A stretch of 64,000 nucleotides of DNA, taken from NCBI RefSeq assembly GCF_030824455.1, contig NZ_JAVBXR010000010.1, positions 1 to 64,000 on the forward strand, given 5' to 3'. Below, one piece after another: positions 1-8,281 of this stretch. A program made the translations under genes and the position numbers. Source of the DNA: Desulfobulbus sp. (GTDB taxonomy: Bacteria > Desulfobacterota > Desulfobulbia > Desulfobulbales > Desulfobulbaceae). The notes below the pieces were generated by a model. It did no database searches. It was not told the origin of the DNA and was given only the letters and a program-made list of their open reading frames with translations. Every line of letters starts with the position of its first letter. The first letter of the stretch is position 1.

Positions 1-20
1 CGTTGGAACCTTCCGAAGGT

Positions 21-1512
<1,492 letters not shown>

Positions 1513-1684
1513 TGTTGACTCGTATCTATTCAATACAAGTCAATTTTTACGGCAGGTTCCGCGAACGTCTCTTTCAGACCGCTTCGTTCATTTGCGTTCG
1601 CAACCTGCATTGTTCTTAAACGCTGTCCTGCCAACCAGCGCGATCCTCCTGGCTTTTGCTGGTTGCCAACGGTTCGCGGACCGT
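1513..1684 (-). promoter_or_regulatory. CRISPR leader with nested inverted repeats
   Basis: This 172-bp non-coding stretch lies between cas2 and the youngest repeat, where leader, promoter and integration signals should be. Two bases from the first repeat is an imperfect palindrome: TTGACTCGTAT (1515-1525), a 7-base loop, ATACAAGTCAA (1533-1543), with ten of eleven positions pairing. Further in, GCAGGTT and GCGAACG (1552-1567, interrupted by CC) are inverted at 1595-1608. CGGTTCGCGG near 1670-1679 is a further inverted copy of the CCGCGAAC core. I see no convincing -35/-10 pair. Confidence 0.75.
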
Positions 1685-1975
1685 TCAGACAATAAGCGGG
1701 CCCTCCTGGTCCACGCTTTCCTTGGCGCCGACATGCTCCACCCGGTTGCGCCAATGCGCGCCGAGGAAATAAAAACGGAGACTGTCGGCGTCCATGTCGA
1801 TCTCGTTGATCAGCAGTTGGCGAATCCTGGTCCACTGTGCCGGGTCCACCACGCACTCGAACACCGAAAACTGCACTCGTTGCCCGAAATTACGGCATAC
1901 TTTGGCTACCCGCCGCAACCTTTTCGCGCCGCCGGGCTCGCTTGTGCGCACATCGTAACTCACCAGCACCATCAT
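1685..1975 (-). CDS. cas2: CRISPR-associated endoribonuclease-fold protein Cas2
   Basis: Cas2 is 96 residues, the usual length. The N-terminus MMVLVSYDV is the first strand of the ferredoxin-like fold and ends in the conserved Asp. The segment around GQRVQFSVFECVV is the second conserved Cas2 strand. Cas2 dimers bridge two Cas1 dimers in the spacer-integration complex. The gene starts 12 bases after the cas1 stop and is the last gene before the leader, the standard type I-C order. Methionine 1 or 2 could be the start. Confidence 0.95.
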   Translation of the reverse strand: MMVLVSYDVRTSEPGGAKRLRRVAKVCRNFGQRVQFSVFECVVDPAQWTRIRQLLINEIDMDADSLRFYFLGAHWRNRVEHVGAKESVDQEGPLIV

Positions 1976-1987
1976 GGCCGCACCCCG

Positions 1988-3016
1988 CTATTTCCAAATG
2001 ACCGGCGGATAGCCGTCGAGTTCGCCCCGGAGAAAGCGGGCAAACAGCAAAGCCTGGGTGTGGAAAAACAGGCCCAGCGACATTTTTTCCTCTAAAAACG
2101 GATGGTTCATTTCTTCCTGTTTTCGTTTTTGATACGCCACCAGCAGGGTTTTGCGGGCCGCGTCGCTCATTCGCACCGCGCCGCCGTCGCTGATGATAAA
2201 ATCTCCCTGTTGCAATTGCCCCAGGTTGACCAGCGACAGGGCCAACCGATCCGCCAGCGGCCGAAACTCCTCCATCAGATCCAGGGCCAGTCCCGCCCGA
2301 CCCGGCCGGTCGCGGTGCAGATAACCAACTGCGGGATCGAGCCCCACGGTTTCGAGCGCCGAGCGAATATCATGCGCCACCAGGGTGTAGAGAAAGGAAA
2401 GCAGGCAGTTGATGCGGTCAAGCGGCGGCCTGCGGCTGCGCTGATGCAGAAAGAAGTTGTCCTTGTCGCGGACGATGAGATGATCGAAGGCGCTGAAATA
2501 GACGCGGGCGGCATCGCCTTCAACGCCGCGAACCTCATCTAGCCCCAAGCCGCCTTGCAGCCTTCTCAGCGCGGCGCCCAGGCGATCCACCGCTTCTTCC
2601 ACAACCGGGGCGTCGATTTTGTCGCTATGATCGCGCAGCGCCCGCAGCAACACCGTCCGGCAGTTGGCCACCTTGCCAAGCACGCAGGACGTCGCCACTC
2701 CGGCGGAAAAACTCAGATCGTCGGCACGGCGATACTGTTCTCGTCGCAAAAGCACGTTGCCCGAAACCGGCCCTTGCACCCGCGCCAAAAATCGCCCGTA
2801 TTCGCTGAGGAAACTCAGGCCGACATTGCGCTCGCCGCAAAAGCCCATCAAAAACGGGCTGCATCCGACATTGCCGAAACAGACGATGGAATCGAGCGTA
2901 TGCAACGGCACCCGCAGCGCAACTTCGCCCTCAATGCGCACTGCCACGGTCTCGCCGTCCTTGGCCAGATACGCCCCTTGGGTGGTGACAAACAAGGTGT
3001 TGAGATGTTTTTTCAT
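1988..3016 (-). CDS. cas1: CRISPR integrase Cas1, type I-C
   Basis: This 342-residue protein is the metal-dependent integrase that inserts new spacers. Expected active-site residues are visible: Glu166 in RGVEGDAARVYF, His234 in GYLHRDRPGRAG and Asp246 in LALDLMEEFRP. I take the ATG at 3016 (MKKHLNTLFV) rather than an earlier in-frame codon. It matches the usual Cas1 N-terminus and overlaps the cas4 stop in an ATGA junction at 3013-3016, which suggests translational coupling. The gene forms the adaptation module with cas4 and cas2. Confidence 0.97.
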   Translation of the reverse strand: MKKHLNTLFVTTQGAYLAKDGETVAVRIEGEVALRVPLHTLDSIVCFGNVGCSPFLMGFCGERNVGLSFLSEYGRFLARVQGPVSGNVLLRREQYRRADDLSFSAGVATSCVLGKVANCRTVLLRALRDHSDKIDAPVVEEAVDRLGAALRRLQGGLGLDEVRGVEGDAARVYFSAFDHLIVRDKDNFFLHQRSRRPPLDRINCLLSFLYTLVAHDIRSALETVGLDPAVGYLHRDRPGRAGLALDLMEEFRPLADRLALSLVNLGQLQQGDFIISDGGAVRMSDAARKTLLVAYQKRKQEEMNHPFLEEKMSLGLFFHTQALLFARFLRGELDGYPPVIWK

Positions 3017-3690
3017 GCAGCCGCCATGGTGCGCAGATAGTTGCTTACTCTTTTCTTGGTCGCCACCTTGGGCAGGCAAAGCGGCAGGAACGAACAGCTC
3101 TCGCAGCGGGCGTCATAGCGGGGCGGCGGCGTTACTCCTGCCGCCAGCATGTCGTGTGCCGCGTCGGCCGTCCGAGCGACCGTCTCCCGCAAGGCCGGAT
3201 CGAAAACAACGGCTGTCCGTCGCTTCTTTTCGCCGTAATACAAGGCTCCTTCCGGCACAACGCAACCCAGCATTTCTTCCAGGCAGATGGCTTGGGCGCA
3301 GAGTTGCACCCGGTCAGAATCGTCTTTTTTAGGCCGCCCACGCTTGTATTCCACCGGCAGCGGCCGCCACAAACCGCCTTCGCAAAGATGAAACTCGACA
3401 ATGTCGGCCCGGCCGGCCAACCCCAGCCGCAAGGAACGGATGGGCACGTCGAATTCCACCCGCAGCGTGCGCCGCGACTCGCGGCCGCTGGTGTGCACCC
3501 GCTCGTGGAGCACCCGCCCCTCGGCGGTCAGCCGGTTTTCCAGCCATTGCTGTTCGATGTGGATCAGGGCGCACTGGCGCGGACAGAACAGGTAATGTTG
3601 CAGGGCGGAGATCATCACCAGATCGTCCTCGTCGTACAACCCCGGCAGCGACGATTGCTGGCCGGATTGTTCCAGGATGCGCTCAGTCAT
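3013..3690 (-). CDS. cas4: CRISPR-associated exonuclease Cas4
   Basis: This is a 225-residue RecB-family nuclease with an iron-sulfur cluster. In type I-C it trims prespacers and selects the PAM and orientation before Cas1-Cas2 integration. Visible motifs are one N-terminal cysteine (Cys36, LFCPRQCALIH), GRADIVEF with catalytic Asp96, VEYKRG with Glu114 and Lys116, and three C-terminal cysteines (196, 199, 205) that complete the cluster site. The start at 3690 follows a GGAGG about 8 bases upstream and overlaps the end of the RhuM/Fic gene by 8 bases. An upstream in-frame start at 3726 looks less likely. Confidence 0.95.
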   Translation of the reverse strand: MTERILEQSGQQSSLPGLYDEDDLVMISALQHYLFCPRQCALIHIEQQWLENRLTAEGRVLHERVHTSGRESRRTLRVEFDVPIRSLRLGLAGRADIVEFHLCEGGLWRPLPVEYKRGRPKKDDSDRVQLCAQAICLEEMLGCVVPEGALYYGEKKRRTAVVFDPALRETVARTADAAHDMLAAGVTPPPRYDARCESCSFLPLCLPKVATKKRVSNYLRTMAAA

Positions 3691-4723
3691 GCGCCCTTCC
3701 TCCGTTGGGCAGTGTGGATTCGCCAAGCAGATGAATGATCAGACGGATGAGCACATCTTTCTGGCTCGGGTCAGAGGCGGCGACCAGCAGCGCCAGGGCC
3801 ACCAGCCCCTTGTTGTCGAAGCGGACCGTATCAACAAGACTGCTTTCCTGGAGGAAAAGAAGAAAGAGAAAGGAACCGATGCGCTTGTTGCCGTCGCTGA
3901 AGGGATGATCCTTGATCACGAAATAGAGCAGGTGGGCCGCTTTTTCCTCGATGCTCGGGTAGAGGTCCTCACCGCCAAAGGTTTGGTGGATGGCGCCGAG
4001 GATGCCAGCCAGGCTCTCGCCACGCTCGCGGCCAAAGAGATCGGTGACCTCGCCCCTGGCGGCCAGATCATCACGCAGACAGGCAATGCCCCGGCGCACC
4101 ACGGCCAGATCAAAACCCACCGACTCCCGCCGGGTGAGCCCAGATGGCAGGGGCAGCCGGTCTTCGTCATATTGGAGCAGCAATTGCCAGCTCAGGCCGT
4201 AACGCCTCACCAGCTCCACCACAGCTAACCCGGTTGCATCCGCCAGTTGATGCTGCTCCAAGGTTGTGGCCAGCAAATCGAGCACCCCGCGCAACTCAGC
4301 CACCCCCTGTTCCGCCAGCTGCCGCTGATTGAGGGCATAGCCCTTGATCAGATACTCCTTGAGTACCGATGAGGCCCAGATGCGGAACTGGGTGCCGCGT
4401 TTGGAGTTGACCCGATAGCCGACGGCAATGATAACGTCCAGATTGTAAAAATTGGTTTGGTAGGTTTTGCCATCCGCGGCAGTCTGTGCAAATTTTGCAC
4501 AGACTGCCTCTCTGGCTAACTCTTCTGATTTGAAAACATTGTTAATATGCTTGGTTACGACACTGCGCTCCGTCTGAAAAAGAAAAGCCATCTGCGCTTG
4601 CGTTAACCAGACGGTTTCATTCCTCAGGTGGACATCCAGCCTTATTTGCCCGTCATCGGCCTGATAGAGGACGATGGCGCTGTGATCAGAAGGCGAGGTT
4701 TGCTGTTCTTGTGAGAACTCCAT
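3683..4723 (-). CDS. RhuM-like / Fic-Doc domain protein inside the cas operon
   Basis: The protein has 346 residues. Residues ~15-130 resemble the RhuM virulence-protein family (VWLTQAQMAFLFQTERSVV, then a segment around NLDVIIAVGYRVNSKRGTQF). The C-terminal half carries a Fic/Doc active-site motif, HPFSDGNKRIG, at residues 273-283. Fic proteins transfer AMP or phosphate to hydroxyl side chains, and Doc is a toxin. The gene lies between cas7 and cas4, on the same strand, 40 bases after the former and overlapping the latter, so it should be co-transcribed. It is not a standard type I-C gene. I see no clear inhibitory-helix motif and no separate antitoxin. Its role here is unknown. Confidence 0.85.
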   Translation of the reverse strand: MEFSQEQQTSPSDHSAIVLYQADDGQIRLDVHLRNETVWLTQAQMAFLFQTERSVVTKHINNVFKSEELAREAVCAKFAQTAADGKTYQTNFYNLDVIIAVGYRVNSKRGTQFRIWASSVLKEYLIKGYALNQRQLAEQGVAELRGVLDLLATTLEQHQLADATGLAVVELVRRYGLSWQLLLQYDEDRLPLPSGLTRRESVGFDLAVVRRGIACLRDDLAARGEVTDLFGRERGESLAGILGAIHQTFGGEDLYPSIEEKAAHLLYFVIKDHPFSDGNKRIGSFLFLLFLQESSLVDTVRFDNKGLVALALLVAASDPSQKDVLIRLIIHLLGESTLPNGGRAHD

Positions 4724-4763
4724 AGAAAGCTAGCTCCGTTTATCGGTTCAAACAATCACGCGG

Positions 4764-5630
4764 TCATAATTTTATATCCAACTCCACTCCCTTCGGGACA
4801 TCGCCTACGGTTACGGAGTAATCCTTGAACGAACGGGCCGGACCGGTTGAGCCTTCCGCGCGCTGGATGTCGATCAAGTCAAACAGCTTGTGCGCCAGGG
4901 CATTACCCATCTTGTTCTCATGTTTGAACACAAAGAGCTTACGGCTGCTCATCAATCCACGGGCGGCGGAACGGTCATGCTCGAACATGTTGATGAGGGC
5001 ATCCCAAAGAAGTTCCAAATCATCTTCGGAAAAACCGGTTTTATCCGCCAGGGCGGCAGAAACAAATCCATGTGCTACATAGAGGCCATACGGCACGATA
5101 TGCTTACGCCCCATGGTGCGTTCTTTTTCCAAATCTTTCTCATTGGTCACCGCCATTCTGGTAATGCTGATTTCCTGGGGCATGATACTTTCAACGCTTT
5201 TGGCAAAGGCCAACTGTATCGGCCCTCGCACCTGTCCGCAGTTGACTTCCGTGGTCATCACCGCGCCAAAAGCGCGAATATCGTAAAAATTAGCGCACAT
5301 CCAGCCAGTGACCTTCTGTGCATCTTCAATGTTTTTGGGCAATTTCTTGGCTTCCGATTTCAATTCAAAGGCTTTGTACGCCTCCTCGTTGGTACGATTT
5401 AAGACTGCCTTTTCCTGAATATAAATTTTGAATCCTTCAGCGCCGTCCTTGGCTAACGCCACATGATTTCTGATCTTGCGTTTTAAACAGACATCCGTCA
5501 CCAGGCCATGCCCGGTTTCCGGGTCGACGCGAGGAGTGTTGCCAGCATCCGGGTCACCATTGGGATTGCCGTTTTCCACATCAAAAAGCAGCACAAATTC
5601 ATAACGATTGGCAATTGCAGTCATGGTCAA
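4764..5630 (-). CDS. cas7: Type I-C Cascade backbone protein Cas7 (Csd2)
   Basis: At 288 residues this is the usual size for Csd2/Cas7c, the RAMP protein that polymerises along the crRNA to form the Cascade backbone. The N-terminal block with FDVENGNPNGDPDAGNTPRV is the family hallmark, and the central FYDIRAFGAVM and the IQLAFAKS region also fit. The start at 5630 overlaps the cas8 stop by 4 bases. After it come 40 non-coding bases and the RhuM/Fic gene, where cas4 would normally follow directly. Confidence 0.96.
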   Translation of the reverse strand: MTMTAIANRYEFVLLFDVENGNPNGDPDAGNTPRVDPETGHGLVTDVCLKRKIRNHVALAKDGAEGFKIYIQEKAVLNRTNEEAYKAFELKSEAKKLPKNIEDAQKVTGWMCANFYDIRAFGAVMTTEVNCGQVRGPIQLAFAKSVESIMPQEISITRMAVTNEKDLEKERTMGRKHIVPYGLYVAHGFVSAALADKTGFSEDDLELLWDALINMFEHDRSAARGLMSSRKLFVFKHENKMGNALAHKLFDLIDIQRAEGSTGPARSFKDYSVTVGDVPKGVELDIKL

Positions 5631-7387
5631 TTCTCCTCGGTCGTGTTGGCTGTGGTGTTTTTACTAGTATAGAAATCCTTCATCCGTTGGTAATAGCCGA
5701 TCATGAACAGTCCCTGGTCCTCCAGCGACATTGTTGGCGGAAAGTGAGCAAGATGCGCTACCGAATCCTGGATGGATTTTTCTAAATTGATGGCCCAGCC
5801 GGTCTTCGCGGGGTCTTTGCGCAATTTTGCGATGTGGTTGGCGGCATTTTTCAGCAACATGGGAAAGACCCTGGCTGGCGTTGCAGGCGCCGAAGCGAAA
5901 AAACGATCTTTCATAGTGGCTGTCGCTCCTGGAATTGCATCTGCCTGGGCTTTCTCGAGAACGGCAAACAAGCCTCCGAGCAAATAAGGGACCTCTTTCC
6001 TGCTGGGGTCGTAATACATAGAAATCTCCATTTGTTTATTACGGACGAGAAAGGCTTTCAGCAAAGCCGCCCGAAAATATCCGACTTCACGTTCGGCTCG
6101 AATACGACCTAAGACCGCCGCAAGCAAACTCTGCGGATACAAGCCGCCGTTCAGCATGGCCTTGGTCATGCCGCCCGCAAGCACGGGCAAGACATTCTCA
6201 CTCTTTCCAAGGGTTGCAGTCTGGCAGAGCAACCGCCAAAGAGGAGGAAACTCCGGTTCGCTGTCGTACTGGCGCACTATCTCCAGGTGGCGAAAATGCT
6301 CCCCGATATTCTTCAAAAAGTTTCCCACGGTGCTTGCCATCCAGAACCGGATGGATAAACGTGAAGCATTGGGGGCAAGCCCCAAAATATAAAAACGGAC
6401 GGACTCGTCCAATTCGGGGATAATATCGACTGCTCGTTTACCGGATCGAAGGCTGGTCAGCAGGTGCAATATTTTCCCGGCAGTTTGCTGGTCATCATCG
6501 GCCGCTACCGGCTTAACGCGGCTTTCATCCGGAGCAAACAGGTCGGCAAACAGCTCTTCGGCAACACTGCGACATTCTGCCCAGAACACAATAGTCGTAT
6601 CGCCAACCACTACCTTTTGGCGACTATCTATGGCCAACAATGTATTTAACGCTGTGACATAGTTAAAAGTTGCCTTTTGGCTGATAGGTGCATTCGCCCC
6701 CTGTTCCTTGCCATAGGATTCAAAGGATTGTTTATTAAACGAAACAATATCCGCCCCGCCTTGTTGAGAACCGCGCACGCCTTTAATGGAAGGATGCAAA
6801 CGGGCAAGAGGTTGCTCGTCTTCCCCTGAGACGAGACATTGCCCAATTGTGGCAGCCTCACGTTGCCCTAGACACTGTTCCCATGCCTTACGCGCTGCCG
6901 CACGGTCATGGATGAACCCCGGCGTACCACTCAAACGGAAAACCAAGTTTGCACCGCAGATGTCCACCCAATTCGGCAGGGTGGTTATTGTCCGGAAATC
7001 GTGGTCATAAAAGAAGATAATTGCCTTGAGGCCAGGATCTTCAGCCGCGCAGAAAGTGCGCACCTGCTGGACAAAGGCCTTGTGACATTTATCCGTTCGC
7101 TCCTGCTTGCCCTTGTCATCCAGCCCTAGGACATAGCTGGTCGAATCCCAAAGAAAATTTGGCTTAATTCCATTGGCTTTCTTCTCGGCTGCCGGCACGA
7201 CCATTTTACGGGGCCGCAGTTGCTTGCCCTCCTGCAACCGAAGGTCTTCCACGTTCAACAATTCCCCATTGTCACCAAGGACAAGAGCAAACGAGATATT
7301 CTCCACACTGGAGCCATAGGCGGGGATTGCAGTATCAGGCTCCGCCGCTTTGCGTTCATAATAACGGTTCAATTCCTGAAGAATCAT
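5627..7387 (-). CDS. cas8c: Type I-C Cascade large subunit Cas8c (Csd1)
   Basis: This 586-residue large subunit recognises the PAM and recruits Cas3. In type I-C an internal start in this gene commonly yields a small Cas11-like subunit. The N-terminus MILQELNRYYER and the conserved WDSTSYVLGLDDKGK block fit Csd1. I chose the ATG at 7387 over an upstream in-frame codon because it gives the ATGA overlap with cas5 (7384-7387) and matches the family start. I did not identify a specific internal Cas11 start. Confidence 0.95.
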   Translation of the reverse strand: MILQELNRYYERKAAEPDTAIPAYGSSVENISFALVLGDNGELLNVEDLRLQEGKQLRPRKMVVPAAEKKANGIKPNFLWDSTSYVLGLDDKGKQERTDKCHKAFVQQVRTFCAAEDPGLKAIIFFYDHDFRTITTLPNWVDICGANLVFRLSGTPGFIHDRAAARKAWEQCLGQREAATIGQCLVSGEDEQPLARLHPSIKGVRGSQQGGADIVSFNKQSFESYGKEQGANAPISQKATFNYVTALNTLLAIDSRQKVVVGDTTIVFWAECRSVAEELFADLFAPDESRVKPVAADDDQQTAGKILHLLTSLRSGKRAVDIIPELDESVRFYILGLAPNASRLSIRFWMASTVGNFLKNIGEHFRHLEIVRQYDSEPEFPPLWRLLCQTATLGKSENVLPVLAGGMTKAMLNGGLYPQSLLAAVLGRIRAEREVGYFRAALLKAFLVRNKQMEISMYYDPSRKEVPYLLGGLFAVLEKAQADAIPGATATMKDRFFASAPATPARVFPMLLKNAANHIAKLRKDPAKTGWAINLEKSIQDSVAHLAHFPPTMSLEDQGLFMIGYYQRMKDFYTSKNTTANTTEEN

Positions 7388-8049
7388 GACCGCACCTCCG
7401 ACGACCGGGGTGCAGGCGGGGTGATGATGCCGTCCTGCATGGTGGCCTTGAAAAAGAGTGGTTTCATGCCGTTGGCAAAATCGATATCCAGCAGCATGTA
7501 TCCCAACTCTTTTGTTTCTCCCTTGTAGCAAGAAATCGGTAACTCGCCCTCCAACAGCTCAAAAAAAGAAGGAAATTCACGACAGCCGAAACAAGGCTGG
7601 TGGAAAAATTGCCCGGTGCGAGCTCGCCGGTTAAAAATATCAAGATGTTTGCCCTCATTCTCCCCCGGCCCCGCTTTCTCTGTCAGTTCAAAATGGGCTT
7701 CAATCACATAGTCCACTTTGCGAAGCAAAGTTGTGGCTCGCTGTTGCCGGTTATCCCCCTCATCCACCAAATAAAACAGCGATTTTTTATCGCGCATCAC
7801 CGTTGTCGGATTGGGCTTGGGAATTTTTGACTTCACCTCATTACGACGAACATTGTCGAAACGGATAGGGTTGAGCACATGAATCCTGTCCACCACCCAA
7901 CGAATGGCCGGCTTCCAGTGGATTGCCTCCAGAATCCCCCGCGCCGCCGAGGGAGTCATAACATCATACGACACCCGTTCCACTTTCATCTCCGGCCTGG
8001 AGAAACAAGCGTAGTCACCCCAGACACGAAGTTTAACTCCATACCCCAT
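7384..8049 (-). CDS. cas5c: Cas5c pre-crRNA endoribonuclease
   Basis: At 221 residues this is the catalytic Cas5 variant (Cas5d/Dvulg) that replaces Cas6 in type I-C. It cuts the repeat 3' of the stem-loop, leaving an 11-nt 5' handle, and stays bound to it. Supporting segments are VWGDYACFSRPEMKVERVSY at the N-terminus and PSAARGILEAIHWKP. The ATG at 8049 has AAGGAGG seven bases upstream. A GTG at 8055 is also in frame but sits too close to that Shine-Dalgarno. A solitary repeat-like RNA element lies directly upstream, between this gene and cas3. Confidence 0.95.
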   Translation of the reverse strand: MGYGVKLRVWGDYACFSRPEMKVERVSYDVMTPSAARGILEAIHWKPAIRWVVDRIHVLNPIRFDNVRRNEVKSKIPKPNPTTVMRDKKSLFYLVDEGDNRQQRATTLLRKVDYVIEAHFELTEKAGPGENEGKHLDIFNRRARTGQFFHQPCFGCREFPSFFELLEGELPISCYKGETKELGYMLLDIDFANGMKPLFFKATMQDGIITPPAPRSSEVRS

Positions 8050-8078
8050 AGGCACACCTCCTTACGTAGAGGATTCCT

Positions 8079-8207
8079 GGAGCGTTACATCCAAGCAACG
8101 CTCCAATAACAAACGACAAATTGCACCAGCTATTATTTCAATCCGCATCCCCGCGCGGGGGATGACCACAAACTGCACCTTCGCCCAAGGGGTACCCTCC
8201 CGGTCCT
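8079..8207 (-). ncRNA. Solitary CRISPR-repeat-like RNA between cas3 and cas5c
   Basis: Bases 8135-8166 align over all 32 positions with the array repeat, with seven substitutions. In transcribed (minus) orientation, two stem pairs have changed together: position 4/20 from G-C to A-T and 5/19 from C-G to T-A. One change is in the loop, one is at the first base of the 11-nt handle and one at its last base. The 7-bp hairpin and the GGATTGAAA core are kept. A 30-nt spacer-like segment (8105-8134) follows, then a perfect 8-bp hairpin (8079-8104, GGAGCGTT/AACGCTCC). The layout is repeat, guide-length segment, hairpin, inside the cas operon. Cas5c processing is inferred, not shown. Confidence 0.65.
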
Positions 8208-8214
8208 TGATGGG

Positions 8215-8244
8215 AGCATACATATGGCCGATGGTCGCCGTCAA
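8215..8244 (-). promoter_or_regulatory. Possible sigma-70 promoter for the solitary repeat RNA
   Basis: On the minus strand, TTGACG (8239-8244) is followed after 18 bases by TATGCT (8215-8220), placing a start near 8207. It lies after the cas3 stop and points through the solitary repeat into cas5c. The match is five of six at -35 and four of six at -10. It would allow expression independent of cas3, but this is only a sequence match. Confidence 0.4.
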
Positions 8245-8281
8245 TTTTTTTTCAATAGTTGGTGTATTTTTTCTAAATTTT

